From Ignavibacteriaceae bacterium (GTDB lineage Bacteria > Bacteroidota > Ignavibacteria > Ignavibacteriales > Ignavibacteriaceae), in the NCBI GenBank assembly GCA_013388545.1, contig JACAFB010000047.1, positions 1 to 64,000 of the forward strand: DNA of 64,000 bases. Direction: 5' to 3'. Both the position numbers and the translations under genes were made by a program. Shown here piece after piece: positions 28,529-37,322 of this stretch. The notes under the pieces were generated by a model. It had not been told where the DNA came from and made no database searches. It saw nothing but the letters and a program-made list of their open reading frames with translations. Numbering within the stretch: the stretch's first letter is position 1; every line of letters begins with the position of its first letter.

Positions 28529-29517
28529 ATCCACTTCATTTCTGTGTACCAATCGCAGGTTCTTTTTATTCCTTCTTCAATAGAAACTTTTTGCCGGTAG
28601 CCTAAATCATTCATAGCTTTTGAAGTGTCACAAATCCAATATCGCTGAACAAGATCTTTTGCTTTTTCCAGATTAAGAGTAGCAGCTTTATCCGAGAGAA
28701 ATGCGATAAACTGCGCAATTGCTGCTATGCAATAAACTACAGTATGAGGAACTGTTACTTTAATTGCTTTCTTATTCAAAACTTTGGATGTAATAGCACC
28801 TACCTCATCCCAAGAATAGAATTTTTCTGATGAAATAAAATAAATCTGTCCCTTTGATTTATCAGAAACTGCAGCCAGATAAAATCCCTCAACGAGGTCG
28901 GCAACATGAATCAAGCTCAAAATCTTTTTATCAAATCCGATTTTAGTGGTTAATCCCTTGTTGAAAGTCTGAAAGTAGATAAAAATTTCTGTATCTCTTT
29001 CACCATAAACCGCAGGAGCGCGGCAAATTGTAACCGGAAATTTCTCTTTAAAACTTAGAACTAATTTTTCCTGTTCAAGCTTACTCTTTCCATATGTAGT
29101 TAAGGGATTACAGGGGGTTTCCTCATTTACCGGTTTACCATCGTGGGCAGGCCCGGTTACTGTTTGACTTGAAACAACCAGAAATCTTTTTATCGAAGTA
29201 CTGTTCTCTTCAGCAACTTCAAGCAGAGTTTTAGTGGTCTCAACATTTCCTTCAAAGTATCCCTCTTTGTTTTTTGATTTTACAACTCCGGCAACGTGGA
29301 AAACATAATGAGCATTTTTGAAAGCCTTTCTGAGTCCTTCTTTATCCTTCAAGCCGCAGTCAAACAATTCAAGGTTTTTGTTTTTCAGCCAGCGAATGTC
29401 GCTTGTTTTACGGATTATACATCTTACAGTGAAGTTTTTACTCAGCAGATAATCGACCAGATGGCTTCCGATAAAACCATTCGCTCCTGTTACAACTGCA
29501 ATTAGTTTGTCATTCAT
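28525..29517 (-). CDS. Extended SDR, NAD-dependent epimerase/dehydratase (CerR-like candidate)
   Basis: 330 residues: TGANGFIGSHLVDYLL nucleotide-binding motif, a catalytic YGKSK (Tyr-x-x-x-Lys), and the 3-beta-HSD/epimerase-type C-terminal half. By itself it could be any sugar epimerase or reductase. It lies divergent from a serine palmitoyltransferase-like gene and next to a GNAT-fold acyltransferase. In Caulobacter the proposed ceramide reductase CerR is an extended SDR of this type encoded near spt and bcerS. A role as 3-keto-sphinganine/ceramide reductase is therefore inferred from context. Confidence 0.85.
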   Translation of the reverse strand: MNDKLIAVVTGANGFIGSHLVDYLLSKNFTVRCIIRKTSDIRWLKNKNLELFDCGLKDKEGLRKAFKNAHYVFHVAGVVKSKNKEGYFEGNVETTKTLLEVAEENSTSIKRFLVVSSQTVTGPAHDGKPVNEETPCNPLTTYGKSKLEQEKLVLSFKEKFPVTICRAPAVYGERDTEIFIYFQTFNKGLTTKIGFDKKILSLIHVADLVEGFYLAAVSDKSKGQIYFISSEKFYSWDEVGAITSKVLNKKAIKVTVPHTVVYCIAAIAQFIAFLSDKAATLNLEKAKDLVQRYWICDTSKAMNDLGYRQKVSIEEGIKRTCDWYTEMKWI

Positions 29518-29625
29518 AAATTAAGTTCTTTTATTGATTTTGAAGCATTTTAATCATACATTTCCGTGCGAAATTTATGAAAAAACATCCTAATTATTAA
29601 CGAAATCCCTTTCATTTTATTCCCC

Positions 29626-29631
29626 AGGAGG
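29626..29631 (+). promoter_or_regulatory. Shine-Dalgarno site fixing a TTG start
   Basis: AGGAGG at 29626-29631, five bases before TTG at 29637; it sets the start of the serine palmitoyltransferase-like gene. Confidence 0.7.
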
Positions 29632-29636
29632 AAATT

Positions 29637-30830
29637 TTGGATTTATTTAAGAAATGCTATGAATTTACACGTGCCGATGAAGTAAAAGCTGCGGGTGTGT
29701 ATCCATATTTCAGACCGATTGAAGCTAACGAAGGTCCGGTAGTTCAGATTGAAGGCCGAAAAATTATTATGGCAGGTTCCAATAACTATTTGGGACTAAC
29801 GGGTCACCCCGAAGTAAAAGAAGCAGCAGCAAAAGCCGTTGAAAAATATGGAACGGGTTGTTCTGGTTCCAGATACCTTACTGGTACACTCGATCTCCAC
29901 ATTGAACTTGAGTACAGGCTTGCTAAATTTTTCAATAAAGAAGCAGTATTACTTTTTAGCACAGGTTATCAATCTGCTCAGGGAGTTATTCCAACATTAG
30001 TTCAGCGCGGAGAGTATGTAATCTCTGATAAAGATAATCATGCCTGCATCGTTGCAGGAACACTTATGGCAAAAGGTGCTACAGGCGAAGTTGTTCGCTA
30101 TAAGCATAATGATATGAAAGATCTTGAAAGAGTGCTCAAGAAAATTCCACATTCAGCAGGTAAGCTAATTGTATCCGATGGTGTTTTCAGCACGGGCGGT
30201 GAAATTGTTGATCTTCCTCATCTTTATAAACTTGCAAAAGAATATAATGCACGGGTAATGATTGATGATGCACATTCAGTTGGTGTTATTGGGAAAGGCG
30301 GCAGAGGAACTGCCAGCGAATTCAATCTTGAAAAGGAAATCGATCTTACGATGGGAACTTTCAGCAAGACTTTTGCTTCATTAGGCGGATTTGTTGCCGG
30401 AGAAGAAAGAATCATCAACTACCTTAAGCATTTTTCACCAGCATTAATTTTCAGTGCATCGCCAACCCCGGCTTCAGTTGCATCGGCTCTTGCTGCATTA
30501 GACATTCTTGAGAGAGAACCAGAGCGAGTTGACAAGCTTATCCGAAATGCAAACAAGATGAGAAAATCATTAAGCGAACTCGGATTCACAGTTATTGAAG
30601 GCAGAACTGCAATTGTTCCTGTAATTGTAGGTGATGATGGGTTAGCTTTTCAGATGTGGAGAATTTTATACGATCTCGGCGTGTTCGTAAATGTTTTCAT
30701 CTCTCCAGGGGTTCCTCCCGGAAGACAAATGATGAGAACCAGTTATATGGCAACTCATGAAGATGAACATCTCGATCAGATTATAGAAGTTTTCAAAATT
30801 GCCGGTAAACAACTCGGGCTAATTCAGTAA
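29637..30830 (+). CDS. spt: Serine palmitoyltransferase-like alpha-oxoamine synthase (PLP)
   Basis: 397 residues of the alpha-oxoamine synthase family (SPT/KBL/BioF). Seen: [34 protein letters not shown] (the His stacking on PLP), [16 protein letters not shown], and [13 protein letters not shown] with the PLP lysine at residue 244. It condenses serine with a fatty acyl-CoA or acyl-ACP to 3-keto-sphinganine and CO2, the first step of sphingolipid synthesis. BioF and Kbl are the alternatives; the neighbouring acyltransferase and SDR genes, and the absence of biotin or threonine genes nearby, favour SPT. Cytoplasmic or inner-membrane associated. TTG start behind AGGAGG. Confidence 0.85.
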   Translation: MDLFKKCYEFTRADEVKAAGVYPYFRPIEANEGPVVQIEGRKIIMAGSNNYLGLTGHPEVKEAAAKAVEKYGTGCSGSRYLTGTLDLHIELEYRLAKFFNKEAVLLFSTGYQSAQGVIPTLVQRGEYVISDKDNHACIVAGTLMAKGATGEVVRYKHNDMKDLERVLKKIPHSAGKLIVSDGVFSTGGEIVDLPHLYKLAKEYNARVMIDDAHSVGVIGKGGRGTASEFNLEKEIDLTMGTFSKTFASLGGFVAGEERIINYLKHFSPALIFSASPTPASVASALAALDILEREPERVDKLIRNANKMRKSLSELGFTVIEGRTAIVPVIVGDDGLAFQMWRILYDLGVFVNVFISPGVPPGRQMMRTSYMATHEDEHLDQIIEVFKIAGKQLGLIQ

Positions 30831-30847
30831 TCTATTTTTCTAATCGT

Positions 30848-30879
30848 AAGCATACTCAATATCCGGGTATGCTTTTTTT
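30848..30879 (+). terminator. Terminator-like hairpin between spt and the GNAT gene
   Basis: AAGCATAC (30848-30855) pairs with GTATGCTT (30867-30874), then a run of T. It may stop most transcripts or reduce read-through to the GNAT gene that begins 19 bases later. Confidence 0.65.
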
Positions 30880-30897
30880 ATTTCCGGAGAAATATTT

Positions 30898-32025
30898 ATG
30901 AGTGAAATAGAAATTTCGGTCGTAAAATCGGATAAAGAACTCATGCAGTTTATAAAAATGCAGTGGAGCATATATAAAGATTACAAGCATTGGGTTCCCC
31001 CGCTGATTATGGACAGAAAAAAGTTACTGAGCAAAACTAAAAATCCTTTCTTCAAACATGCCGAAGCCGAATATTTTCTTGCAAAAAAAGACGGAAGAAT
31101 TGTTGGAAGAATTGCTGCAATAAAAAACAATCTTCACAATAGCACGCACAATGATAAAGTTGGTTTCTTTGGATTCTTTGAAAGTATAAATGATCAGCAG
31201 GTTGCTAATATGCTGTTAGATTCTGCAAAAAGCTGGCTTTTATTAAAAGGATGTGATAAAATGCGCGGACCAGCCAATCCCTCAAGCAATGATGAATATG
31301 GTCTGCTAGTTGATGGTTTTGATGATGAACCTCGTCTTTTAATGACTTACAACCCTCAATATTATATTCAACTTTGCGAAAATTATGGTTTCAGGAAAGC
31401 AAAAGATTTATTTGCTTATAAGCTTGAGAACAAAAAGGTTTTGTCTTCTGAAAAATTGATGAGAGGTTTCGAAATTGCCAAAAAACGATCCGGTATCAAG
31501 ATTACTCACCTCGATATGAAATCCTTTAACAAAGAATTGGAAAAGGTTAAATATGTTTATAACAAAGCCTGGGCGCCTAACTGGGGATTTGTACCATTAA
31601 CCGATGAAGAAATCGATGCGATGGCAAAAGACTTAAAACCACTGGTGGAACCAAAAATAGTTTTATTTGGCGAGATCAATGGAGAGCTGGTGGGGTTTGC
31701 TTTAGTAATGCTTGACTACAATCAGATATTCAAAAGTATGAATGGCAAACTATTTCCTTTTGGCTTTATCAAGCTGCTAACGGAAAAGAGGAAAATCACC
31801 TGGGCAAGAATAATTACTCTTGGTATCATTCCCGAGTATCAGAAGCGCGGGCTTGATTCAGTTTTTTATATGGAAATTGTTGAAAGATGCGCAGACATTG
31901 GTATTTATCTGGGTGAGGCAAGCTGGATTCTTGAAGACAATGAAATGATGAACCGGGGTGCAAAGCTGATGAACGCAGAACAGTATAAAACTTATCGTAT
32001 TTACGAGTTGGATATCATGAAATAA
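30898..32025 (+). CDS. GNAT-fold N-acyltransferase, bacterial ceramide synthase (bCerS)-like candidate
   Basis: 375 residues, the length of the GNAT-superfamily acyltransferases found beside SPT genes in Bacteroidota-type genomes. Features: AEYFLAKKDGRIVGRIAAI near residue 60 (GNAT beta-strands), MRGPANPSSNDEYGLLVDGF, and a second GNAT half with LGIIPEYQKRGLDSVFYMEI near residue 310, where QKRGL is the acyl-CoA pyrophosphate loop. In Caulobacter the ceramide synthase bCerS is a GNAT-family protein that N-acylates the long-chain base. That function is inferred here from fold and position directly after spt. Cytoplasmic face of the inner membrane expected. Confidence 0.75.
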   Translation: MSEIEISVVKSDKELMQFIKMQWSIYKDYKHWVPPLIMDRKKLLSKTKNPFFKHAEAEYFLAKKDGRIVGRIAAIKNNLHNSTHNDKVGFFGFFESINDQQVANMLLDSAKSWLLLKGCDKMRGPANPSSNDEYGLLVDGFDDEPRLLMTYNPQYYIQLCENYGFRKAKDLFAYKLENKKVLSSEKLMRGFEIAKKRSGIKITHLDMKSFNKELEKVKYVYNKAWAPNWGFVPLTDEEIDAMAKDLKPLVEPKIVLFGEINGELVGFALVMLDYNQIFKSMNGKLFPFGFIKLLTEKRKITWARIITLGIIPEYQKRGLDSVFYMEIVERCADIGIYLGEASWILEDNEMMNRGAKLMNAEQYKTYRIYELDIMK

Positions 32026-32089
32026 GCAGAGGAAATTCTAAAAACAGATTTTACTAAAAAATATTTAACTTATTCCAAATCAGTTTTTT

Positions 32090-32971
32090 CTATGATCCAA
32101 CTGCTTCATCATATTTTGAAGCATGCGAAGGATCAATCTTTTTAAGAGTCTTGAAAATATTTTTATCAGGGTAAAGTTTTAATTTATCAGTAATTTCTCC
32201 GCTCTTAGCATCAAAAAAAACCCTTACAAGCACACTGTTAATATCAATTTTACTTTTCATCGCATCAAGAGTTGTCACGAGACTGACTATTTTCTGCATT
32301 GCAATATCTCTGTAAACATCAAATGCATCGACGCCAAGATGATATTCGTAAATTGCTTCCCGGAACTGCCTGAATTTATCATTTAATAAATCTTCAACAA
32401 TGCCTCTCCGGCTGTAAGTATTGCTGTTCTTTTCCCAGCCTGCTGAAAACTGACTTGCTGCACCAAGATTTACAATATCAAATGCTTTGCTGAAATATTG
32501 AGTACCTGATAATTTTTCCCAAGTATCCCAGTCCATTCCTATAATAAGATTAGCGTAATAATCAAGAAAGCCTGTAAGCGGATCGAATGTTGACTGACCG
32601 GAGTAGAGCGCCTGACCTTCCTGAAATGTGAACGACCATTGAGGATCGTTTATCGTAAGAATGGGCGAGTTGTTTATTGATTTGTATATAGGACGCTGAC
32701 TAACTACAACAACCTGTGCACTATAATTTACTTCTCCTGAAGCAGAAAGGAAAAAAATATTCAAAGTACATTCAATCTTTTCGCCTTCCCATTCTTCCGG
32801 TGAAAACTTTGTTTTGTTCATATAATCTTCAACCACAGATGCAAAATTTACCAGCTTTTCCCTGCTTGAAACTGACAGATTTTCATAGTTAACAAGGACT
32901 TTGCAGTTTAATTCCTGAGCCAGTGAGATTCCAGAAAAAATAACAATTAGAAAGACTGTAAGCTTTTTCAT
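32090..32971 (-). CDS. PorD-like (DUF4835) T9SS-associated protein
   Basis: 293 residues with a signal peptide (cut near ISLAQ). It starts ELNCKVLVNYENLSVS and has FSPEEWEGEKIECTLNIFFLS, the paired AQVVVVSQRPIYKS and PQWSFTFQEGQALYSGQSTFDPLTGFLDYYANLIIG blocks, and GIVEDLLNDKFRQFREAIYEYH. This is the DUF4835 pattern named PorD in the type IX secretion literature, where it is needed for or linked to cargo export. Periplasmic. It is divergent from the PorV/PorQ-like gene, so the two share a 78-base promoter region. Confidence 0.82.
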   Translation of the reverse strand: MKKLTVFLIVIFSGISLAQELNCKVLVNYENLSVSSREKLVNFASVVEDYMNKTKFSPEEWEGEKIECTLNIFFLSASGEVNYSAQVVVVSQRPIYKSINNSPILTINDPQWSFTFQEGQALYSGQSTFDPLTGFLDYYANLIIGMDWDTWEKLSGTQYFSKAFDIVNLGAASQFSAGWEKNSNTYSRRGIVEDLLNDKFRQFREAIYEYHLGVDAFDVYRDIAMQKIVSLVTTLDAMKSKIDINSVLVRVFFDAKSGEITDKLKLYPDKNIFKTLKKIDPSHASKYDEAVGS

Positions 32972-33049
32972 TTTTCTTAAAAAATTGTAGTTGATAAAAA
33001 ATATGAATTTAGATATAATGTTACAACAAAGATTAAATTACTATCTGAA

Positions 33050-33904
33050 ATGAGAATAAAATCTATTGCTGTCATTATACTGATTTTTACAACTCAATTG
33101 TATTCACAATTAAATCCCGGGGCAAGGCAAATTTCACTGGCAAATTCGGACGTTGCACTCAGCAATGATGTTTTTGCATTATTCAGTAATCCTGCCGGTA
33201 TTGCCCAGATGGGTTGGAGGGAAATCGGGATTTACTACTCGCCTGCCCCGTTTGGTTTGACAGAACTTGCAAACGGTTTCATTGCTTACCACGAACCTTT
33301 TTATTTCGGTTCAGTTGCGATAGGAGGAATGACTTTCGGATATGATCTCTACAGGGAAACAAAAGTTCTTGTCAGTTATTCATACAATTACGAGAACCGT
33401 TTATTTGCCGGGGCGGCTTTCAATTACCATACTGTAAACATTCAAAACTATGGAAATGATGCTGCATTATATGTTAATCTTGGTGGGCTTGCCTACGTCA
33501 CTAATAACTTAAGATGGGGATTTTATATTCAGAATTTAAACCGGGCAAGTTTCGGGAAAGATGATGACCAGATTCCTATGATATTTAATTCCGGTTTTAG
33601 TTATGATGTGATTGATAATCTTTCTCTTAATGCCGCTGTTGAAAAAGATATCCGTTACAATGCATCAGTCAGAGTTGGTGTAGATTACAGCCTGATTGAG
33701 TATTTATCAATAAGGACAGGCTTCTCAAACGAACCTTCACGTTATACCGCAGGAATCGGTATACATTATTCAATACTGAATCTTGATTATGCTTTTTTCA
33801 CTCATCCTGATCTTGGATTAACGCATCAGGCAGGATTGGTAATAAGTTTCGGGGAAGAAGGAAGCAGGCAGGATAAAATCAGAAAATACCTGGGGTTGAA
33901 TTGA
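33050..33904 (+). CDS. PorV/PorQ-family outer-membrane beta-barrel
   Basis: 284 residues: signal peptide (cut near QLYSQ), then LNPGARQISLANSDVALSND...LFSNPAGIAQM, the N-terminal signature of PorV/PorQ (UPF0164, FadL-like) proteins, and an even set of amphipathic beta-strands to the C-terminus. PorV is the shuttle that carries T9SS cargo from the translocon to the attachment complex; PorQ helps release. The sequence alone does not separate these from other family members. It overlaps the next gene by TTGA, so the two form an operon. Confidence 0.78.
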   Translation: MRIKSIAVIILIFTTQLYSQLNPGARQISLANSDVALSNDVFALFSNPAGIAQMGWREIGIYYSPAPFGLTELANGFIAYHEPFYFGSVAIGGMTFGYDLYRETKVLVSYSYNYENRLFAGAAFNYHTVNIQNYGNDAALYVNLGGLAYVTNNLRWGFYIQNLNRASFGKDDDQIPMIFNSGFSYDVIDNLSLNAAVEKDIRYNASVRVGVDYSLIEYLSIRTGFSNEPSRYTAGIGIHYSILNLDYAFFTHPDLGLTHQAGLVISFGEEGSRQDKIRKYLGLN

Positions 33905-35910
33905 ACAGAAACATTATCATATTAATTTTTTTTTTAATTCTTAGTCCCTTCCCGCTTTTAGCGCAAACTGATTCAATCCAGATTAAAACTGAAGAAGTTT
34001 TGGAAGAAATTCTGCAGGAACCCTTTGAAGAAACAGATAATTCTGATTTATACGATATAATTGAGAACCTTATTATTTCACCAATTGAGATTAACTCGGC
34101 AGGTATTGAGGAACTTCAGAAAATTCCCGGACTTAATATTTCTGACGCACAAAAAATAGTTGATCATAAGAAAAGGTTTGGTCCTTTTTTTCATGTTAAT
34201 GAACTTTATTCAGTTCAGTTTATTTCAAAGGAAGTGATTGATAAAATCATCCCGTTCATTTTTGTTCAATCTATTGCTGAAAGCGAGATCAACCAGGATC
34301 TTGAGTCTTTATATGAACCCGGATTTTTTGATAAGTCAAAAATTCTCTATCGGGGCCGTGCACTGAATGATCTTCAACCAAGAACAGGTTTTCAACAAAA
34401 CCGGTACGATGGGAATAAATTAAAATTTTACAATCGAATTTTAGCCCGTTATGAATCAAATTACCAGATTGGGCTAACCGCTGAAAAGGATCCCGGCGAA
34501 AAATCTTATACTGACTTCACTTCATTTCATCTTCAGATAAAAAAGTTAGGTGTACTGAATAATTTAGTCGCCGGTGATTATTTACTTGAGTTTGGACAGG
34601 GACTTGCGCTCTGGGGTCCTTATGGCTTTTCAAAAGGATCTGATGCATTATTCTCAGTAAAAAAACGTGCAAGGACTATTGCTGCCTACACCGGTGCAAC
34701 CGAAAATAACTTTTTCCGCGGCGGCGCTCTAGAATTATTATTCGGAGATTTGAGACTTGCAGCATTTTATTCTCAAAATAAATTTGATGCTAATATTGAT
34801 AGTACAACTTTTGAAATTACTTCTCTTCCTGTTGATGGTTTTCATAGAACAGAAACTGAAATACAAAAAAGGAAATCAGCCCAAGAAAAAACAATTGGCG
34901 GAAGTTTATCCTATTCATTCCCAAATTTTTCATTGGGATTTTTAACATATAACTCATCGTTCAGCAATGCTTTTGAAGCAAGTAGTATTTTCGACTTAAA
35001 AGGTGATAACTTTACCTATTATTCAGCTTTCTACAATTTTTATTGGGAATCAATAAATATTTTCGGCGAAGCTTCATATGACGGCACTTCGGTTGCTTCA
35101 ATAAACGGGATTCAGATTGCAATAACAAAGAATTTTGATTATGTAACTCTATTTAGAAATTACCCTCGCAATTATAAAAATCTTCATGGTTTGGGTTTCG
35201 GTGAACGCTCCGGTGCAAACTCAAACGAAATTGGTTTTTATAATGGACTCATCTGGAAATCTCCTATCGGAACTCTGAATTTTTATTACGATCAATTTAA
35301 ATTTCCATTTTCAACTTTTTCGAATCCACTCCCTTCTACAGGAAATGAATTTTTAATAAACCTTTCTTCAAAGCCATTACCAAAATTTGAAACGCGCCTG
35401 CGTTATAAATATGAAAAAAAGGAAATTTCTGATGAAGTAAATCTACAGAAACAGATGGTTTCAAGGCTTAGACAGAGTTACCGCGCAGAAGTTATTTATG
35501 AATTATCAAAAAAGGTCAGACTTAAAGGAAGATTTGAGTTTAACACTTATACTATAAAAGAAAATCCGGTTAATGAAGAAGGATTCTTATTCTTTCAGGA
35601 TGTAAGAATTAATCCTGTTTCATCTCTTGTGATTTATGGGAGAATAATATTCTTTAAAACTGACTCTTTTAATTCAGCAGTTTATGAATATGAAAATGAT
35701 CTGGTAGGTGTGCTTTCTAATCTTGCGATGTACGGTGAGGGAGTTAGATGGTATTTGATGCTTCGATACAAGCCGTTCAGGTCAACAGGTATTTCAATCA
35801 AGTATGCTGAAACATACAAACCTTCAGAAAAGACTTTAAGCTCGGGGCTTTCGGAGATCAACGGAAACCTGGATAACCGTCTGAGTATTCAGCTGGATCT
35901 AAACCTATGA
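33901..35910 (+). CDS. Helix-hairpin-helix domain protein with outer-membrane beta-barrel
   Basis: 669 residues: signal peptide (cut near PLLAQ), then a ComEA-like helix-hairpin-helix unit (EINSAGIEELQKIPGLNISDAQKIVDHKKRFGPF, residues 61-95) followed by a barrel-like repetitive beta region to the end, finishing RLSIQLDLNL. HhH-barrel fusions are common in Bacteroidota-type genomes and might bind DNA or act in uptake, but no function is established. Start TTG at 33901 overlaps the stop of the PorV-like gene (TTGA). Confidence 0.78.
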   Translation: MNRNIIILIFFLILSPFPLLAQTDSIQIKTEEVLEEILQEPFEETDNSDLYDIIENLIISPIEINSAGIEELQKIPGLNISDAQKIVDHKKRFGPFFHVNELYSVQFISKEVIDKIIPFIFVQSIAESEINQDLESLYEPGFFDKSKILYRGRALNDLQPRTGFQQNRYDGNKLKFYNRILARYESNYQIGLTAEKDPGEKSYTDFTSFHLQIKKLGVLNNLVAGDYLLEFGQGLALWGPYGFSKGSDALFSVKKRARTIAAYTGATENNFFRGGALELLFGDLRLAAFYSQNKFDANIDSTTFEITSLPVDGFHRTETEIQKRKSAQEKTIGGSLSYSFPNFSLGFLTYNSSFSNAFEASSIFDLKGDNFTYYSAFYNFYWESINIFGEASYDGTSVASINGIQIAITKNFDYVTLFRNYPRNYKNLHGLGFGERSGANSNEIGFYNGLIWKSPIGTLNFYYDQFKFPFSTFSNPLPSTGNEFLINLSSKPLPKFETRLRYKYEKKEISDEVNLQKQMVSRLRQSYRAEVIYELSKKVRLKGRFEFNTYTIKENPVNEEGFLFFQDVRINPVSSLVIYGRIIFFKTDSFNSAVYEYENDLVGVLSNLAMYGEGVRWYLMLRYKPFRSTGISIKYAETYKPSEKTLSSGLSEINGNLDNRLSIQLDLNL

Positions 35911-35913
35911 TAA

Positions 35914-37155
35914 TCAATTCCGCTTATTTACTATTAAACGTGTGCCATGGGAATTGGTTATATAGTGCCATATCCATTCAATCATAACTCTAAACCGATT
36001 TCTATAACCAATCAGAAAAACGACGTGAACAAGCGACCAGGCAAGCCAGGCAATTAATCCTTTAAGTTTTATTTTCCTGATTTCTGCAACTGCTTTTGCT
36101 TTTCCGATAGTTGCCATGCTTCCTTTGTCCCGATAAATAAATTCCTTACGAGTATTGCTGGTATGGGAATTTTTAATAATCTGAGCAGCATGTCTTCCCT
36201 GTTGAATAGCTACAGGTGCAATACCTGGAAGTGATTTGCCATCATTGTTCAGAAAGCAAGCAGCATCGCCTATAACAAAGATATTTTCGTTTTCACCAAC
36301 ACTTAAATCTTTATTTACTATCACTCTTCCGGCTTTATCCAATTTGGTGTTTAAACTCCTTAGCAATTCAGAAGCTTCGTTGCCAGCCGCCCAAATAACA
36401 TTTTTTGTTTTGATAAATTGATTTCCAATTTTCACACCTGATTCATCAATTAAAGTTACCTGCTGGTTAAGCATAACTTTTACCCCAAGATTCTCAAGAT
36501 CGCTTTTAGCAGATTCTGATAAATCTTCAGAATAAGAGCTAAGAATTCTGCCTGCGGCTTCAATCAGAATAACTTTGGTATCAGATGGCAGAAAATTTCT
36601 GTAATCTTTAATAATGGTTTTCTTTGCAATTTCAGCAATAGCACCCGCTAATTCAACACCGGTAGGACCACCACCTACAATTACAAATGTCAAATATTCT
36701 TTTTGTTTTTCTTTATCAGAAATAAGCTCAGCCTTTTCAAGCGAAGAAATAATCTTTTCTCTGATCTCAAGTGCGTCGTCAAGCGTTTTAAGACCCGGAG
36801 CAAACTTTTCCCATTCATTATTTCCGAAATAAGAATGTCGGGTTCCGGTTGCAATTATCAGGAAATCAAAATCAAGTTCACCATCACTTAAAACTACTTT
36901 GTTGCTTTGTGTATCAATTGAAACAGCTTCCCTTAAAAAAACGTTTATATTTTTATTTGAGCTGAAAACTGATCTTATGGGGACGGCAATGTCTGCCGGA
37001 GACAAAGCTGCAGTTGCAACCTGGTATAATAAAGGTTGAAACAAGTGATGGTTATTACGATCAACTAATGTTACTTCAAATTCAGTATCAGCAAGCTCTT
37101 TTGCAGCTGCAAGTCCTCCAAAACCGCTTCCGATGATTACCACTTTTTTTGACAT
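35914..37155 (-). CDS. ndh: Type II NADH dehydrogenase (NDH-2)
   Basis: 413 residues with two Rossmann sites: FAD loop VIIGSGFGGLAAAKEL at the start and NADH loop VIVGGGPTGVELAGAIAEIA near residue 160. FQPLLYQVATAALSPADIAVPIR is the quinone-site signature of this family. The C-terminal GLIAWLAWSLVHVVFLIGYRNR helix anchors the protein to the membrane, as in Bacteroidota NDH-2. It moves electrons from NADH to quinone without pumping protons. Monocistronic. Confidence 0.9.
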   Translation of the reverse strand: MSKKVVIIGSGFGGLAAAKELADTEFEVTLVDRNNHHLFQPLLYQVATAALSPADIAVPIRSVFSSNKNINVFLREAVSIDTQSNKVVLSDGELDFDFLIIATGTRHSYFGNNEWEKFAPGLKTLDDALEIREKIISSLEKAELISDKEKQKEYLTFVIVGGGPTGVELAGAIAEIAKKTIIKDYRNFLPSDTKVILIEAAGRILSSYSEDLSESAKSDLENLGVKVMLNQQVTLIDESGVKIGNQFIKTKNVIWAAGNEASELLRSLNTKLDKAGRVIVNKDLSVGENENIFVIGDAACFLNNDGKSLPGIAPVAIQQGRHAAQIIKNSHTSNTRKEFIYRDKGSMATIGKAKAVAEIRKIKLKGLIAWLAWSLVHVVFLIGYRNRFRVMIEWIWHYITNSHGTRLIVNKRN

Positions 37156-37322
37156 AATTATATATTTTATCTTTCACCTGTTATGATCTATTAAATAACA
37201 ATTAACTTATTCTATTTGCCTAAAGGAAGTTGTTAACTTTTTTATTTTAACTTCAATTTATTTTATATTTGTTTATTGTTTTGATTCAAATGAACTTTTT
37301 TATCACTAAACTAAAGTGAATT

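Noticed and set aside
37264-37271. Bacteroidota-type -7 box (TATATTTG) before the hybrid kinase
   Set aside because: No TTTG -33 box at the right distance; could be chance in AT-rich DNA.
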